A stretch of DNA of 64,000 bases from Rehaibacterium terrae (GCF_014202935.1 NZ_JACHHX010000016.1:1-64000), one strand, 5' to 3'. Positions 28,428-37,672 are shown, counted from the stretch's first letter. Program-made: numbers and translations. The notes: generated by a model from the sequence alone, not told the origin.

Positions 28428-28883
28428 ATGGAAACCATCCTTCGCACCGTACTGCAGGAAAAGGCCGAACTGCTGGCCGACAAAGGCGGCATCCTGTACT
28501 GGGTCGAACCCTCCGCGCCGCTGCGGGAGGCGACCCGCCTGATGGACGAGGCCCATGCCGGCTGCGTGCTGGTGATGGAGCAGGGCGAGCTGGTCGGGCT
28601 GCTCAACGAGCGCGACGTGGTCGTGGGCCTGTCGCGGCACGGCCCGGAAGTCGCGGACATGGCCGTCCATGCATTGATGACACCGCGTCCGTTCACCGTC
28701 CCGCCCTCCATGACCGTCGAACAGGCCCTGGTGCAGTGCACCGACCGGCGCGTGCGTCACTTGCCGGTCGTCGACGGCGGTGAACTGCTGGGCCTGATCT
28801 CCATCGGCGACCTGGTGCGCTTCGTGGTCAAGGACAAGGAGCGCACCATCGCCAACCTGATCGACTACATCCATGGCCCATGA
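28428..28883 (+). CDS. CBS-domain pair protein
   Basis: 151 residues containing two CBS domains (about residues 27-80, LREATRLMDEAHAGCVLVME; about 88-145, TVEQALVQCTDRRVRHLPVVDGG). Such stand-alone pairs bind adenosyl nucleotides and act as energy sensors. A good ribosome site (AGGCCAGGAG) precedes ATG 28428. It is divergent from nqrA, and its last 11 bp overlap the flavin reductase gene. The target is unknown. Confidence 0.85.
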   Translation: METILRTVLQEKAELLADKGGILYWVEPSAPLREATRLMDEAHAGCVLVMEQGELVGLLNERDVVVGLSRHGPEVADMAVHALMTPRPFTVPPSMTVEQALVQCTDRRVRHLPVVDGGELLGLISIGDLVRFVVKDKERTIANLIDYIHGP

Positions 28884-29421
28884 GCGGGCCGCGCCGAACG
28901 GGGAGACCGCCACGGCGGCCCCGCCACACGACCCGGCCGGCGCCGGCGCGGGCGGTGTCGACGCGCGCCGCCTGCGCGACGCCCTCGGCCGCTACGCCAC
29001 GGGCGTGGCCATCGTCACCGCCCGCGCCGGCGACGGCCGGCCCGTCGGCATGACGGTGAACAGCTTCGCCGCCGTGTCGCTGGCGCCGCCCCTGGTGCTG
29101 TGGAGCGCGCAGCGCGGCGTCCCGCCCTATGACGCATTCGCCGTTGCCGACCACTACGCCGTGCATGTGCTGCATGCCGGCCAGCAGGCGCTGTCGGACC
29201 GCTTCGCCACGCCCGGCATCGACCGTTTCGCCGGACTCGCACCGCTCGACGGCCTGGCCGGGCTGCCACTGCTGGCCGACTATGCCGCACGCTTCCAGTG
29301 CGCGGTCGAGCACCGCTACGACGGCGGCGACCACCTGATCCTGGTCGGTCGCGTGCTGGCCGTCGACGCGCGTCCGGGCGAGCCGCTGGTCTATCACGCC
29401 GGCCGCTACCACCGGCTGTGA
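28873..29421 (+). CDS. Flavin reductase (DIM6/NTAB-type FMN-binding) family protein
   Basis: 182 residues. After a low-complexity Ala/Gly/Pro-rich N-terminus (about 1-30) comes the flavin-reductase-like split barrel: LRDALGRYATGVAIVTA, GMTVNSFAAVSLAPPLVLWS and GRVLAVDARPGEPLVYHAGRYHRL. These proteins reduce or bind FMN, often for a partner monooxygenase. None lies beside it, and the upstream partner is the CBS gene. It is convergent with the E1 dehydrogenase gene. Confidence 0.85.
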   Translation: MAHERAAPNGETATAAPPHDPAGAGAGGVDARRLRDALGRYATGVAIVTARAGDGRPVGMTVNSFAAVSLAPPLVLWSAQRGVPPYDAFAVADHYAVHVLHAGQQALSDRFATPGIDRFAGLAPLDGLAGLPLLADYAARFQCAVEHRYDGGDHLILVGRVLAVDARPGEPLVYHAGRYHRL

Positions 29422-29464
29422 CCCGGTCCGGCAGGCACGGCCTGCGCCGCGACCCGGGGAAGCT

Positions 29465-31729
29465 TCAGGCCAGCGCGGCGGCGGCGGCGGCGATGTCCGC
29501 CTCCGACGGCAGCACCAGCAACGCTGCGCCGGCCAGCGGCGTGTAGGTGTCGGCGCCGACCACCCGGCGCAACGGCTTGCCGCCCAGGCCGCCCTCGACC
29601 AGCGCGGTGACGATGCCCTCGCCCACACCGGCGCTGCGGCGGCCCTCGTCGACGACGAGGATGCGCCGGGCCGTCTTCGCCTGCTCGACGATGAAGGCCT
29701 CGTTGAGCGGCACCAGCCAGCGCAGGTCCACCACGCGCACCTTCCAGCCACGCTCGGCTTCGAGCTGGCGCGCGGCGCGAAGGCTCATCGGCACGCCGTT
29801 GCCGAAGGTGAAGACCACCAGATCGTCGCCCTCGCCGTAGACCTTGCCCTCGCCGAGCGGGATGGCGCGGTCCGGCTCGGGATAGCCGGTCAGCCAGCCG
29901 CCGTCGCCGGGCTCATACAGATCCTTGGTCATGTACAGCGCGATCGGTTCGAGGAAGGCGCAGACGCGGCCGTCCACCTTCGCCAGCGCCGCCAGCGTGC
30001 GCAGCATCATCGCCGCGTCGTCGCCGCGCGACGGGCAGGCCACCACGAGGCCGGGGATATCGCGCAGCGCGGCGATCGAGTTGTCGTTGTGGAAGTGCCC
30101 ACCGAAACCCTTCTGGTAGCCGAGCGAGGCGACCCGCATCAGGATCGGGTTGCGGTACTGGTCGTTGCTGAAGAACTGCAGCGAGCAGGCCTCGCCGCGA
30201 ATCTGGTCGCAGGCGTTGTGGAAGTAGGCCAGGTACTGGATCTCGGGAATCGGCAGCATGCCCATGTTGGCGTAGCCCTGGGCCAGGCCGAGGATCATGG
30301 TCTCGTCGAGCAGGGTGTTGAACACGCGGTTGCCGCGGAAGGTCTTGTACAGCCCCTTGGTGACCGTGTACACGCCGCCCTTCTGCGCCACGTCCTCGCC
30401 GAACAGCAGCGACTCGGGATACTTGGCCATCAAGTCGTGCAGCGCCTGGTTGATCTGGATGGCGAGGTGCCGCGGCGGCTGCTTCTCGGGCAGCCTGTCC
30501 TCGCCGCCGAACACCCTGAGCCGGGCCTCGGCGTAATCGGCGCGCACGGCCTCGGCATTGACCGCATCGGGTGTGTACGGCGCCAGCGGCGCGACCACCT
30601 CGGCGAGCGTCGTCAGCTTCGGCCGGCGGTCGGCCTCTTCCGCGGCGGCGAAGCACTTGCCGCGGATTGCCTCGTACTGCGCCAGCACCTCGTCCCTGGT
30701 CATCAGCCCCGAGGCCAGCGCGATCTCCGCCGAGCGCAGCAGCGGGTCGGTGGCCTCGACCGCCACCAGTTCCTCGATGCTGCGCCACTCGATCTCGAAG
30801 TCGGTGCCGGCGTGGCCCATGATGCGCGTGGTGCGCAGGTGCAGGAAAGTCGGCCGACGAGTGCGGCGGCAATGCTCGACGGCGGCGGCGACCTGCGCGT
30901 AGCCGGCGGCAAGGTCGAGACCATCGGCGTGGAAGTAGTCGAGGTCGCGGCGGCCGGAGAAGTTCTGCGCTATCCAGCCGCCCGGCGTCTTCACCGAGAT
31001 GCCGATGCCGTTGTCCTCGCAGACGAACAGCACCGGTGCCGGCAGCTTCTGGTAGGCGGTCCACGCCGCGGCGTTGAACGCGGTCTGGGCGGTGGCGTGG
31101 TTGCTCGACGCATCGCCGAACGAGCAGATCACGATGCTGTCGCCCGGCACCAGCAGCGCGTGGCCGATGCGCTGCGCCTGCTCGATGGCGATCGCCGTTC
31201 CCAATGCCTTGGGCAGGTGCGAGGCGATGGTCGAGGTCTGCGGCAGCACCCACAGCGGCTTGCTGCCCCAGACCTTGTGGCGGCCGCCGGAGGCCGGGTC
31301 GTCCTTGCTGGCGGCGAAGCTCAGCGCCGAATCCATGATCGGATCCATCCCCGGCAGCTTGCGGAAGCGCTCGGCCATGAAGCCACCGCTGCGGTAATGC
31401 AGGAAGGCCGGATCGGTGTGGCGCGTCAGCCGCGCCACCATCGCGTTGCCCTCGTGGCCGGAGCTGCCGATGGTGTAGAAGACCTTGTTCTGCACCCGCA
31501 GCACGCGCGCCATCAGGTCGAGGTGGCGCGAAATCAATTGCGACTCGAACAACTCCAGGAACGCGGCGGCGCTGAGCGCGCTGCCCGGCAGCACGGCCTC
31601 GTGCGGCGCCGGCTTCGGCAGCACCTCGCCGTCCCAGCCGCGGACGAACTCGGTGAAGTTGCGGTCGCAGATCTCGGCGCGGTTGAGGCCCTTCATGCGG
31701 GCCGGGATCGGGTGCGGGATCGAAGCCAT
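29465..31729 (-). CDS. Fused alpha/beta thiamine-diphosphate dehydrogenase E1 (2-oxo acid dehydrogenase type)
   Basis: 754 residues. The N-terminal half is an E1-alpha domain with the ThDP motif region SIVICSFGDASSNHATAQ ... NGIGI (GD ... N) at about 210-265. The C-terminal half (about 400-754) is an E1-beta domain (LLFGEDVAQKGGVYTVTKGL, EIQYLAYFHNACDQIRGEA). Fusion of both subunits in one chain resembles branched-chain 2-oxo acid dehydrogenase E1 fusions. No E2 or E3 gene is adjacent. It lies 143 bp downstream of the glutaryl-CoA dehydrogenase gene on the same strand, so 2-oxoadipate is a possible substrate (inference). The ATG at 31729 is the best fit; an ATG 17 codons later is possible. 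Confidence 0.82.
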   Translation of the reverse strand: MASIPHPIPARMKGLNRAEICDRNFTEFVRGWDGEVLPKPAPHEAVLPGSALSAAAFLELFESQLISRHLDLMARVLRVQNKVFYTIGSSGHEGNAMVARLTRHTDPAFLHYRSGGFMAERFRKLPGMDPIMDSALSFAASKDDPASGGRHKVWGSKPLWVLPQTSTIASHLPKALGTAIAIEQAQRIGHALLVPGDSIVICSFGDASSNHATAQTAFNAAAWTAYQKLPAPVLFVCEDNGIGISVKTPGGWIAQNFSGRRDLDYFHADGLDLAAGYAQVAAAVEHCRRTRRPTFLHLRTTRIMGHAGTDFEIEWRSIEELVAVEATDPLLRSAEIALASGLMTRDEVLAQYEAIRGKCFAAAEEADRRPKLTTLAEVVAPLAPYTPDAVNAEAVRADYAEARLRVFGGEDRLPEKQPPRHLAIQINQALHDLMAKYPESLLFGEDVAQKGGVYTVTKGLYKTFRGNRVFNTLLDETMILGLAQGYANMGMLPIPEIQYLAYFHNACDQIRGEACSLQFFSNDQYRNPILMRVASLGYQKGFGGHFHNDNSIAALRDIPGLVVACPSRGDDAAMMLRTLAALAKVDGRVCAFLEPIALYMTKDLYEPGDGGWLTGYPEPDRAIPLGEGKVYGEGDDLVVFTFGNGVPMSLRAARQLEAERGWKVRVVDLRWLVPLNEAFIVEQAKTARRILVVDEGRRSAGVGEGIVTALVEGGLGGKPLRRVVGADTYTPLAGAALLVLPSEADIAAAAAALA

Positions 31730-31872
31730 GTCGATGTCGGTGCTCGCAAACAGGACGGTAGCCCGCAGGGGCTGACAGTGGACGATCGAGGCGGCGGCGC
31801 GGACGGCCCAAAGCGGACCGCAAGCTGTGCCGGCGCCGGCGGCGGCCGCGCGGTGGCCGATGTCCGCAGGGT

Positions 31873-33036
31873 CTAGAACGCGTTGATGCCGGTGACCTCG
31901 CGGCCGACCACCAACTGGTGCACGGTCTCGGTGCCCTCGTAGGTGATCACCGATTCGAGGTTGAGCGCGTGGCGGATCGGCGAGTGCTCGGTGGTGATGC
32001 CAGCGCCGCCGAGGATGTCGCGCGCCTCGCGGGCGATGTCCAGCGCCATGCGCACGTTGTTCCACTTGGCCAGCGACACCTGGGTGGGCTGCATGGTGCC
32101 GGCGTCCTTCAGGCGGCCCAGCTGCAGCGAGAGCAACTGCGCCAGGGTGATGCGCCGGGCCATGTCGGCCAGCTTGAGCTGCACCGCCTGGGTGGCGGCG
32201 ATCGGGCGGTCGAACAGCACCCGCTCCATGGCGTAGTCGCGCGCCTCGGTGAAGCAGGCGATGGCCGCGCCGATCGGGCCCCAGGTGATGCCGTAGCGGG
32301 CCTGGGTGAGGCAGCCCAGCGGCCCCTTGAGACCCTTCACGTTCGGCAGGCGGTTGGCCTCCGGCACGCGCACATTGTCGAGGAACAGCGCCGAGGTCAC
32401 CGAGGCGCGCAGGCTCATCTTCCTGTGGATCTCCTGCGCGCTGAAACCGGGCGCATCGGTCGGCACGATGAAGCCCTGGATGCCGTCCTCGGTCTGCGCC
32501 CAGACGATGGCGATCTGGGCGAGGTTGCCGTTGGTGATCCACATCTTGGCGCCGTTGATCACCCAGTCGCCGCCGTCCTTGCGGGCGTGGGTCTTCATGT
32601 TGGCCGGGTCGGAGCCGCCGTGCGGCTCGGTCAGGCCGAAGCAGCCGATGACTTCGCCGGCAGCCATGCGCGGCAGCCACTGCCGCTTCTGCTCCTCGGT
32701 GCCGTAGGCGTAGATCGGGTACATGCACAGCGAGCTCTGCACCGAGACGAAGCTGCGGATGCCGGAGTCGCCGCGCTCCAGCTCCTGGCAGATCAGGCCG
32801 TAGCTGACCGCGTTCAGGCCGGCGCAGCCGTACTCCTCGGGCAGCGACGAGCCGAGCAGGCCGAGCGAGGCGATCTCGGGGATCAACTCCTTCGGGAAGC
32901 GGCCCTGGTCGAAGCAGTCGCCGATGATCGGCAGCACGCGCTCGTCGGTGAAGCGGGCGACGGTGTCCTGCACCGCGCGCTCTTCTTCGCTGAGCAGGGA
33001 TCGGACGTCGTACAGGTCGGTCGGGTTCAGGGCCAT
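31873..33036 (-). CDS. gcdH: Glutaryl-CoA dehydrogenase
   Basis: 387-residue acyl-CoA dehydrogenase. The motifs CFGLTEPHGGSDPANMKT and WITNGNLAQIAIVWAQ are the flavin/substrate region, and the C-terminal TYEGTETVHQLVVGREVTGINAF carries the catalytic Glu in the arrangement seen in glutaryl-CoA dehydrogenases (compare TYEGTHDIHALILGR in the human enzyme). It converts glutaryl-CoA to crotonyl-CoA in lysine and tryptophan degradation. The ATG at 33036 fits family N-termini; the open frame extends 19 codons further without support. Confidence 0.9.
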   Translation of the reverse strand: MALNPTDLYDVRSLLSEEERAVQDTVARFTDERVLPIIGDCFDQGRFPKELIPEIASLGLLGSSLPEEYGCAGLNAVSYGLICQELERGDSGIRSFVSVQSSLCMYPIYAYGTEEQKRQWLPRMAAGEVIGCFGLTEPHGGSDPANMKTHARKDGGDWVINGAKMWITNGNLAQIAIVWAQTEDGIQGFIVPTDAPGFSAQEIHRKMSLRASVTSALFLDNVRVPEANRLPNVKGLKGPLGCLTQARYGITWGPIGAAIACFTEARDYAMERVLFDRPIAATQAVQLKLADMARRITLAQLLSLQLGRLKDAGTMQPTQVSLAKWNNVRMALDIAREARDILGGAGITTEHSPIRHALNLESVITYEGTETVHQLVVGREVTGINAF

Positions 33037-33127
33037 GGGCTCGCCACTCGGGGGCTGGGACGGGAAAAGCGCGATTCTACCCGTCGCCCCCACCCCGGCC
33101 CACCCCGCCGCCGGTTGCCCGAAATGA

Positions 33128-33155
33128 CACGGGGCCGGCGATGGCCGGCCCCGTG
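33128..33155 (-). terminator. Strong hairpin after the glycine-zipper gene
   Basis: A perfect 12-bp stem, CACGGGGCCGGC (33128-33139) paired with GCCGGCCCCGTG (33144-33155), has a GATG loop and lies 24 bp past the stop codon of the minus-strand glycine-zipper gene. The downstream T content is weak (TCATTTC), so it is a terminator or mRNA-end hairpin. Confidence 0.6.
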
Positions 33156-33178
33156 GGCTCGTGCAATGTCCGCAGGCG

Positions 33179-33862
33179 TCAGCCCTTGCCGCCGCCCTGG
33201 GCCACGATGACCACGCCGTTCTCGACCGGCAGACGCTTGCCCGGTTCCTCGTCCATGCGGATCGTGCCGACCTGGTCCTTGTAGCGCCAAGTCACGTCGT
33301 AGCCGACGATCTGGTCCTTCTCGCCCATCGGCAGGCGCTTGCCCGGTTTCTTCTCGGTGCGCATCTGGCCGACCTGGCCATCCAGGTTGTAGGTCACGTC
33401 GTAACCGATGGTCCTGGTCTGCGGCTCGGTCACCATCTGGCAGACCCGTTCGGTGCGGGTTTCGACTCGGCGCTCCTGCTGGTTCTCCTGGATCTTGCGG
33501 CCGGCATAGGCGCCGCCCGCCGCGCCGGCCACCGTGGCCAGCTTGCGGCCGCTGCCGCCGCCGACCTGGTTGCCGATCAGGCCGCCGACGACCGCACCGG
33601 CCACCGTGCCGGTGACCTTGTTCGGGTCCTTGGGCTGCACCTGGTACTCGACGACACGATCCTCGCAGACCTCACGATTGCCCTCGATGGTCTGGGTCAC
33701 CGGCGTGGCGCTGACCACGTCGGCAAACAGCTGCACACGCTCGGTGACCGGCGTGACCTCGATGACCTCGGCGTACTCGCCCTGGTTGATGCGCTGGTAG
33801 GCCGCGAAGGCGACACCGCCCGCGAGCACCGCCGCGATGGCCACAACAAGCGTCTTGTTCAT
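33179..33862 (-). CDS. Glycine-zipper 2TM-domain envelope protein with tandem C-terminal repeats
   Basis: 227 residues. A signal anchor (about 5-20) is followed by a conserved extracytoplasmic stretch with two cysteines (VCEDRVVEYQVQ ... VCQMVTEPQ), and between them a glycine-zipper segment (VTGTVAGAVVGGLIGNQVGG; GGAYAGRKIQENQ) at about 90-130. The C-terminus holds two copies of a roughly 34-residue unit sharing the pattern IGYDVTY/VGYDVTW, DQVG, PGKRLP. Related proteins (SlyB/YcfJ-like) sit in the envelope. The ATG at 33862 is followed by a typical MNKTLVV start. Confidence 0.8.
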   Translation of the reverse strand: MNKTLVVAIAAVLAGGVAFAAYQRINQGEYAEVIEVTPVTERVQLFADVVSATPVTQTIEGNREVCEDRVVEYQVQPKDPNKVTGTVAGAVVGGLIGNQVGGGSGRKLATVAGAAGGAYAGRKIQENQQERRVETRTERVCQMVTEPQTRTIGYDVTYNLDGQVGQMRTEKKPGKRLPMGEKDQIVGYDVTWRYKDQVGTIRMDEEPGKRLPVENGVVIVAQGGGKG

Positions 33863-34019
33863 GCTGTCCTCCCTTGATGCGGGCCCTGCCCGCTGCCGGA
33901 TGCGAGACCATTCCAGCAAGGGCAAGCTGAACACAGTCCAATCAATCCTGAATGCTGTTCAGGTTTCAGCCGGCAGGCGCGCTTGGCTATCCTGCCCCCC
34001 TTCCCGTCAGGATCGTGTC

Positions 34020-34232
34020 GTGCCGAATCCGCTGCTCGTCCCACTGCTGCGCTTCGCCCGCCGGCTGCGCTTTCCGACGCTGTTCTTCGTCACCGCGACC
34101 CTGTTCGTGGTGAACCTGTTCATCCCCGACCCGATCCCGCTGATCGACGAGCTGCTGCTGGGCCTGGCCACCCTGCTGCTGGGCTCGCTGCGGCGACGCA
34201 AACGGCCCCCCGGCGATGCGACTGATCGATAG
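34020..34232 (+). CDS. Small hydrophobic protein, DUF6116-like
   Basis: 70 residues from a GTG start with TCAGGA about ten bases upstream. A basic N-terminus (LLRFARRLRFP) leads into hydrophobic helices at about 20-35 and 42-56 with the characteristic IPDPIPLIDELLLGLATLLLG, then a basic tail. It resembles a family of small inner-membrane proteins widespread in xanthomonads. It overlaps tatD by 17 bp and is probably co-transcribed. Function unknown. Confidence 0.65.
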   Translation: MPNPLLVPLLRFARRLRFPTLFFVTATLFVVNLFIPDPIPLIDELLLGLATLLLGSLRRRKRPPGDATDR

Positions 34233-34983
34233 CCACAGCCACTTCGACGTCGCCGACTTCGACGCCGACCGCGCCGAGGTGCTGGCCCGCGCGCAGGCCG
34301 CCGGCGTGGCGGCACAGGTCGTGCCGGCGGTGCAGGCGGCCACCTGGCCCACGCTCAAGGCGGTGTGCGCGGCGCATCCAGGCCTGCACGCCGCCTATGG
34401 CCTGCACCCGATGTACCTGCCGGCGCATCGCCCCGAGCATCTCGCTGCCCTGCCCGGCTGGATCGAGCGCGAGCGCCCGGTGGCGGTGGGCGAATGCGGG
34501 CTGGATTTCCACGTCGAGGGGCTGGATGCCGACACCCAGCGGCACTACTTCGTCCGCCAGCTGGAGATCGCCCGCGACTTCGGGCTGCCGGTGATCCTGC
34601 ACGCGCGCCGCGCCGTGGAGGAAACGATCGCCACCCTGCGCCGCATCGGCGGCCTGCGTGGGGTGGTGCACAGCTTCTCCGGCAGCCAGGAGCAGGCACG
34701 TCAGCTCTGGCAGCTGGGCTTCCACCTGGGGATCGGCGGGCCGGTCACGTACGAGCGCGCGCAGCGCCTGCGCCGGCTGGTCGCCGCCATGCCGCTGGAC
34801 CAGCTGCTGCTGGAAACCGACTCGCCCGACCAGCCGGACGCCGGCTGGCGTGGCCGGCGCAACGAGCCGGCCCGCCTGCGCGACGTGCTGCGGGTGGTGG
34901 CGGCGCTGCGCGGGGAAAGCGAGGAACGGATCGCCGAGGCGACCACCGCGAACACGGCGCGGCTGTTCGGCCTGCCGGGCTGA
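34216..34983 (+). CDS. TatD-family metal-dependent hydrolase (YjjV-like)
   Basis: 255 residues of a TIM-barrel hydrolase with the metal ligands DSHSHFD (residues 5-11), VGECGLDFH (about 93-101), ILHARRAVEE, VVHSFSGS and LLETDSPDQ. The family includes 3'-5' DNases, and YjjV is a close E. coli comparison. It lies 7 bp from the convergent A-type Fe-S carrier gene. Confidence 0.92.
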   Translation: MRLIDSHSHFDVADFDADRAEVLARAQAAGVAAQVVPAVQAATWPTLKAVCAAHPGLHAAYGLHPMYLPAHRPEHLAALPGWIERERPVAVGECGLDFHVEGLDADTQRHYFVRQLEIARDFGLPVILHARRAVEETIATLRRIGGLRGVVHSFSGSQEQARQLWQLGFHLGIGGPVTYERAQRLRRLVAAMPLDQLLLETDSPDQPDAGWRGRRNEPARLRDVLRVVAALRGESEERIAEATTANTARLFGLPG

Positions 34984-34990
34984 GGCAGGC

Positions 34991-35326
34991 TCAGGCCGCC
35001 GCGTCGGTGGTGAAGCTCTCGCCGCAGCCGCAGGCCGCGGCCACGTTGGGGTTCTCGAACGCGAACTGGTGGTTCAGTCCCTGGCGCACGTAGTCGATGC
35101 GGGTGCCATCGACCAGCGGCAGGCTGTCGGCATCGACCAGGATGGTGACGCCTTCGAACTCGAACGCGGTATCGCCCTCGCGGCGGGCGTCGGCGATGTC
35201 CACCACGTAGCCCCAGCCCGAACAGCCGGTGCGCTTGACGCCGAAACGCAGACCGGCGGCCAGCGGAGACCGGGCCAGGAAGCGGCGGACATGGTCGAGC
35301 GCGGCAGGGGTCAGGGTGATGGCCAT
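34991..35326 (-). CDS. A-type iron-sulfur carrier protein (IscA/ErpA/SufA family)
   Basis: 111 residues with the three cluster cysteines in place: [12 protein letters not shown] at about residue 35 and AACGCGESF at about 100-108. It transfers Fe-S clusters to apo-proteins. It stands alone, outside an isc or suf operon, which would fit ErpA or a solitary SufA/IscA; the subtype cannot be fixed by eye. It is divergent from asnS with 137 bp between the starts. Confidence 0.9.
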   Translation of the reverse strand: MAITLTPAALDHVRRFLARSPLAAGLRFGVKRTGCSGWGYVVDIADARREGDTAFEFEGVTILVDADSLPLVDGTRIDYVRQGLNHQFAFENPNVAAACGCGESFTTDAAA

Positions 35327-35401
35327 CGTGCGATGTTCCCGGCAGGGTGCGTTGCGGGCCGGATTATAGCGGCGGGCGCATGAAGCCCGGCCCGCTCATC
35401 C

Positions 35402-35410
35402 GCTATGCTA
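35402..35410 (+). promoter_or_regulatory. Possible -10 region for asnS
   Basis: CGCTATGCT contains TATGCT, a -10-like hexamer 55 bp before the asnS start, identical to the word upstream of the CBS gene. No clear -35 accompanies it. Confidence 0.3.
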
Positions 35411-35463
35411 CGGCGCTTGTCCACCTGCTGTCAGGTGGAGCCAACTTCCCGGAGATTCAAGAC

Positions 35464-36864
35464 ATGGCGGTGGTCAGCGTCCAGCAGGCGCTGTCGGGGG
35501 CGGTCGCCCCGGGCAGCGAGATCACGGTGCGCGGCTGGGTGCGTACCCGGCGCGATTCCAAGGCGGGTCTGAGCTTCGTCAATCTCAGCGACGGCTCCTG
35601 CTTCGACCCGATCCAGGTCGTGGCGCCGAACACGCTGCCCAATTACGAGGACGAAGTCCGCCACCTCACCTCCGGTTGCGCCGTGATCGCCACCGGCACG
35701 CTCACCCCCTCGCAGGGCCAGGGGCAGGCGTTCGAGGTGCAAGCGAGCCGGATCGAGGTGGTCGGCTGGGTCGACGACCCGGAGACCTACCCGATCCAGC
35801 CCAAGCCGCACTCGCTGGAGTTCCTGCGCGAGGTCGCCCATCTGCGTCCGCGCACCAACCTGTTCGGCGCGATCACCCGCATCCGCCACTGCCTGGCGCA
35901 GGCGGTGCATCGGTTCTTCCATGAGAACGGCTTCTTCTGGATCAACACGCCGATCATCACCACCTCCGATGCCGAGGGCGCCGGACAGATGTTCCGCGTA
36001 TCCACCCTCGACCTGGCCAACCTGCCGCGCGACGACGAGGGCGAGGTGGATTTCTCGCGCGACTTTTTCGGCAAGGAAGCCTTTCTCACCGTCTCGGGCC
36101 AGCTCAACGTCGAGGCCTACTGTCTGGCGCTGAGCAAGGTCTACACCTTCGGCCCGACCTTCCGCGCCGAGAACTCCAACACCGCGCGCCACCTGGCCGA
36201 GTTCTGGATGATCGAGCCGGAAATCGCCTTCGCCGACCTGAACGACGACGCCAACCTGGCCGAGGCCTTCCTCAAGCATCTGTTCCGCACCGTGCTCGAC
36301 GAGCGCATGGACGACATGAAGTTCATCGTCGAACGGGTCGAGAAGAACGCGATCGCGCGGCTGGAGAACTTCCTCGCCTCGCCGTTCGAGCGCATCGACT
36401 ATTCCGAGGCGATCACGCTGCTGCAGAAGTCGGGGAAGAAGTTCGAGTTCCCGGTCGAGTGGGGCCTGGACCTGCAGACCGAGCACGAGCGCTGGCTGAC
36501 CGAGGAGCACGTCGGCCGCCCGGTGGTGGTGATGAACTACCCCGAGCAGATCAAGGCCTTCTACATGCGCCTGAACGACGACGGCAGGACGGTCGCCGCG
36601 ATGGACGTGCTGGCCCCGGGCATCGGCGAGATCATCGGCGGCTCGCAGCGCGAGGAGCGGCTGGACGTGCTCGACGCGCGCATGGCGCAGTTCGGCCTGG
36701 ATCCCGCGCAGTACCAGTGGTACCGCGACCTCCGCCGCTACGGCACGGTGCCGCACGCCGGCTTCGGCCTCGGCTTCGAGCGGCTGGTGGTGTACGTCTG
36801 CGGTCTGAGCAACATCCGCGACGCCATCCCCTACCCGCGCGCCCCCGGCCACGCCACCTTCTAA
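35464..36864 (+). CDS. asnS: Asparaginyl-tRNA synthetase
   Basis: 466 residues: an N-terminal OB-fold anticodon-binding domain (about 15-115; [24 protein letters not shown]) and a class II catalytic domain with motif 2 [20 protein letters not shown] (the AsxRS flipping-loop pattern) and motif 3 [13 protein letters not shown]. It charges tRNA-Asn directly. The ATG at 35464 aligns with family starts; the frame is open 39 codons further upstream without support. Confidence 0.96.
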   Translation: MAVVSVQQALSGAVAPGSEITVRGWVRTRRDSKAGLSFVNLSDGSCFDPIQVVAPNTLPNYEDEVRHLTSGCAVIATGTLTPSQGQGQAFEVQASRIEVVGWVDDPETYPIQPKPHSLEFLREVAHLRPRTNLFGAITRIRHCLAQAVHRFFHENGFFWINTPIITTSDAEGAGQMFRVSTLDLANLPRDDEGEVDFSRDFFGKEAFLTVSGQLNVEAYCLALSKVYTFGPTFRAENSNTARHLAEFWMIEPEIAFADLNDDANLAEAFLKHLFRTVLDERMDDMKFIVERVEKNAIARLENFLASPFERIDYSEAITLLQKSGKKFEFPVEWGLDLQTEHERWLTEEHVGRPVVVMNYPEQIKAFYMRLNDDGRTVAAMDVLAPGIGEIIGGSQREERLDVLDARMAQFGLDPAQYQWYRDLRRYGTVPHAGFGLGFERLVVYVCGLSNIRDAIPYPRAPGHATF

Positions 36865-36876
36865 GAGGGCGGCGCG

Positions 36877-37164
36877 ATGGCGGAACTGCTCTGGCTGCTG
36901 ATCGCCCTGGCCCTGGCCATCTCCGGACTGAGCGGTTACGCCATCTTCGGGCCGCTCACCTACCGCCACCTGCAGGACCGGCAGCGAGTGGTCGGCGAGT
37001 CGGCCTTCGATCCGGCCTTCCTGCGCTGGATCCTCGCGGCGCGCTACCGCTACCACGGCGACCCGGTATTGCCGACGCTGGCGACGCCGGCACGCTGGCT
37101 GCTCGCCACCTGCCTGCTGGGCGCCGCCGGCGTGCTGGCCTGGCTGGTGTGGCGGGCGGTTTGA
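36877..37164 (+). CDS. Small membrane protein of unknown function
   Basis: 95 residues with two hydrophobic helices (about 4-26 and 72-93) joined by a charged loop with YRHLQDRQRVVG and AARYRYHGDP. It starts 12 bp after asnS and probably shares its transcript. Not recognised; codon use and GC skew look like the neighbours, so it is likely real. Confidence 0.55.
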   Translation: MAELLWLLIALALAISGLSGYAIFGPLTYRHLQDRQRVVGESAFDPAFLRWILAARYRYHGDPVLPTLATPARWLLATCLLGAAGVLAWLVWRAV

Positions 37165-37196
37165 GGTCCTGGACTCGGGAAAGAGCGTTTCAGAAA

Positions 37197-37280
37197 CGTC
37201 ATCCCCGCGACAGCGGGAATCGCGGGACTTGCCCGCAAACTCGTATCTCAGGCGCCCCCGCTTTCACGCGGATGGCGATG
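37197..37280. repeat. REPIN-like palindromic pair (second copy)
   Basis: CGTCATCCCCGC-GACA-GCGGGAAT (37197-37220) faces CCCCCGCTTTCACGCGGATGGCGATG (37255-37280). The outer words CATCCCCGC and GCGGATGGCGATG match the element at 15275-15373 in inverted arrangement, so both belong to one dispersed family. It occupies the gap after the small membrane-protein gene. Confidence 0.6.
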
Positions 37281-37356
37281 CTGCGATGCTTGTCCGCCAT
37301 CCCCGGCCCGGCATTGCGGGGGCGCCGGCGTCACTGACACAGACCCGAGAGACACG

Positions 37357-37653
37357 ATGAACGATCAATGGTGGGTGGCCTCGCTGGGCACGACGCTGGT
37401 CTGGGCGCGCCTGCGCGTGCTCGACAGCGGCACGGCCGAGGTCTTCGACTGCGACGGCAACACCCTGACCTACGACAGCCAGGACAGCGCCCACGCGGCG
37501 CTGCTGGATGCCGACTTCTTCGCCTACGACGGACTGGACGAGGACGACGCCCGCGCGCTGGGCTTTGACCTCGCCACCGTCTCGCCACCGCAGGCCGAGA
37601 GCGACGAGGCCCTGCGCGAACTGATGGTCCAGACCCCACCGCGCAAGCACTGA
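37357..37653 (+). CDS. Conserved hypothetical acidic protein
   Basis: 98 residues, acidic, no signal peptide or membrane helix. The N-terminus WWVASLGTTLVWARLRVLDS suggests a small beta-rich domain, and ADFFAYDGLDEDDARALGF is a distinctive acidic stretch. The start has GAGAG upstream. It precedes the PaiB-like gene by 20 bp. Family not recognised. Confidence 0.6.
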   Translation: MNDQWWVASLGTTLVWARLRVLDSGTAEVFDCDGNTLTYDSQDSAHAALLDADFFAYDGLDEDDARALGFDLATVSPPQAESDEALRELMVQTPPRKH

Positions 37654-37672
37654 CACGCCCCGGCCCGCGCCG

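Noticed and set aside
31730-32728. The E1 dehydrogenase frame remains open far upstream, suggesting a larger fusion
   Set aside because: That part overlaps glutaryl-CoA dehydrogenase in another frame and translates to low-complexity sequence; the E1 alpha domain starts normally at 31729.
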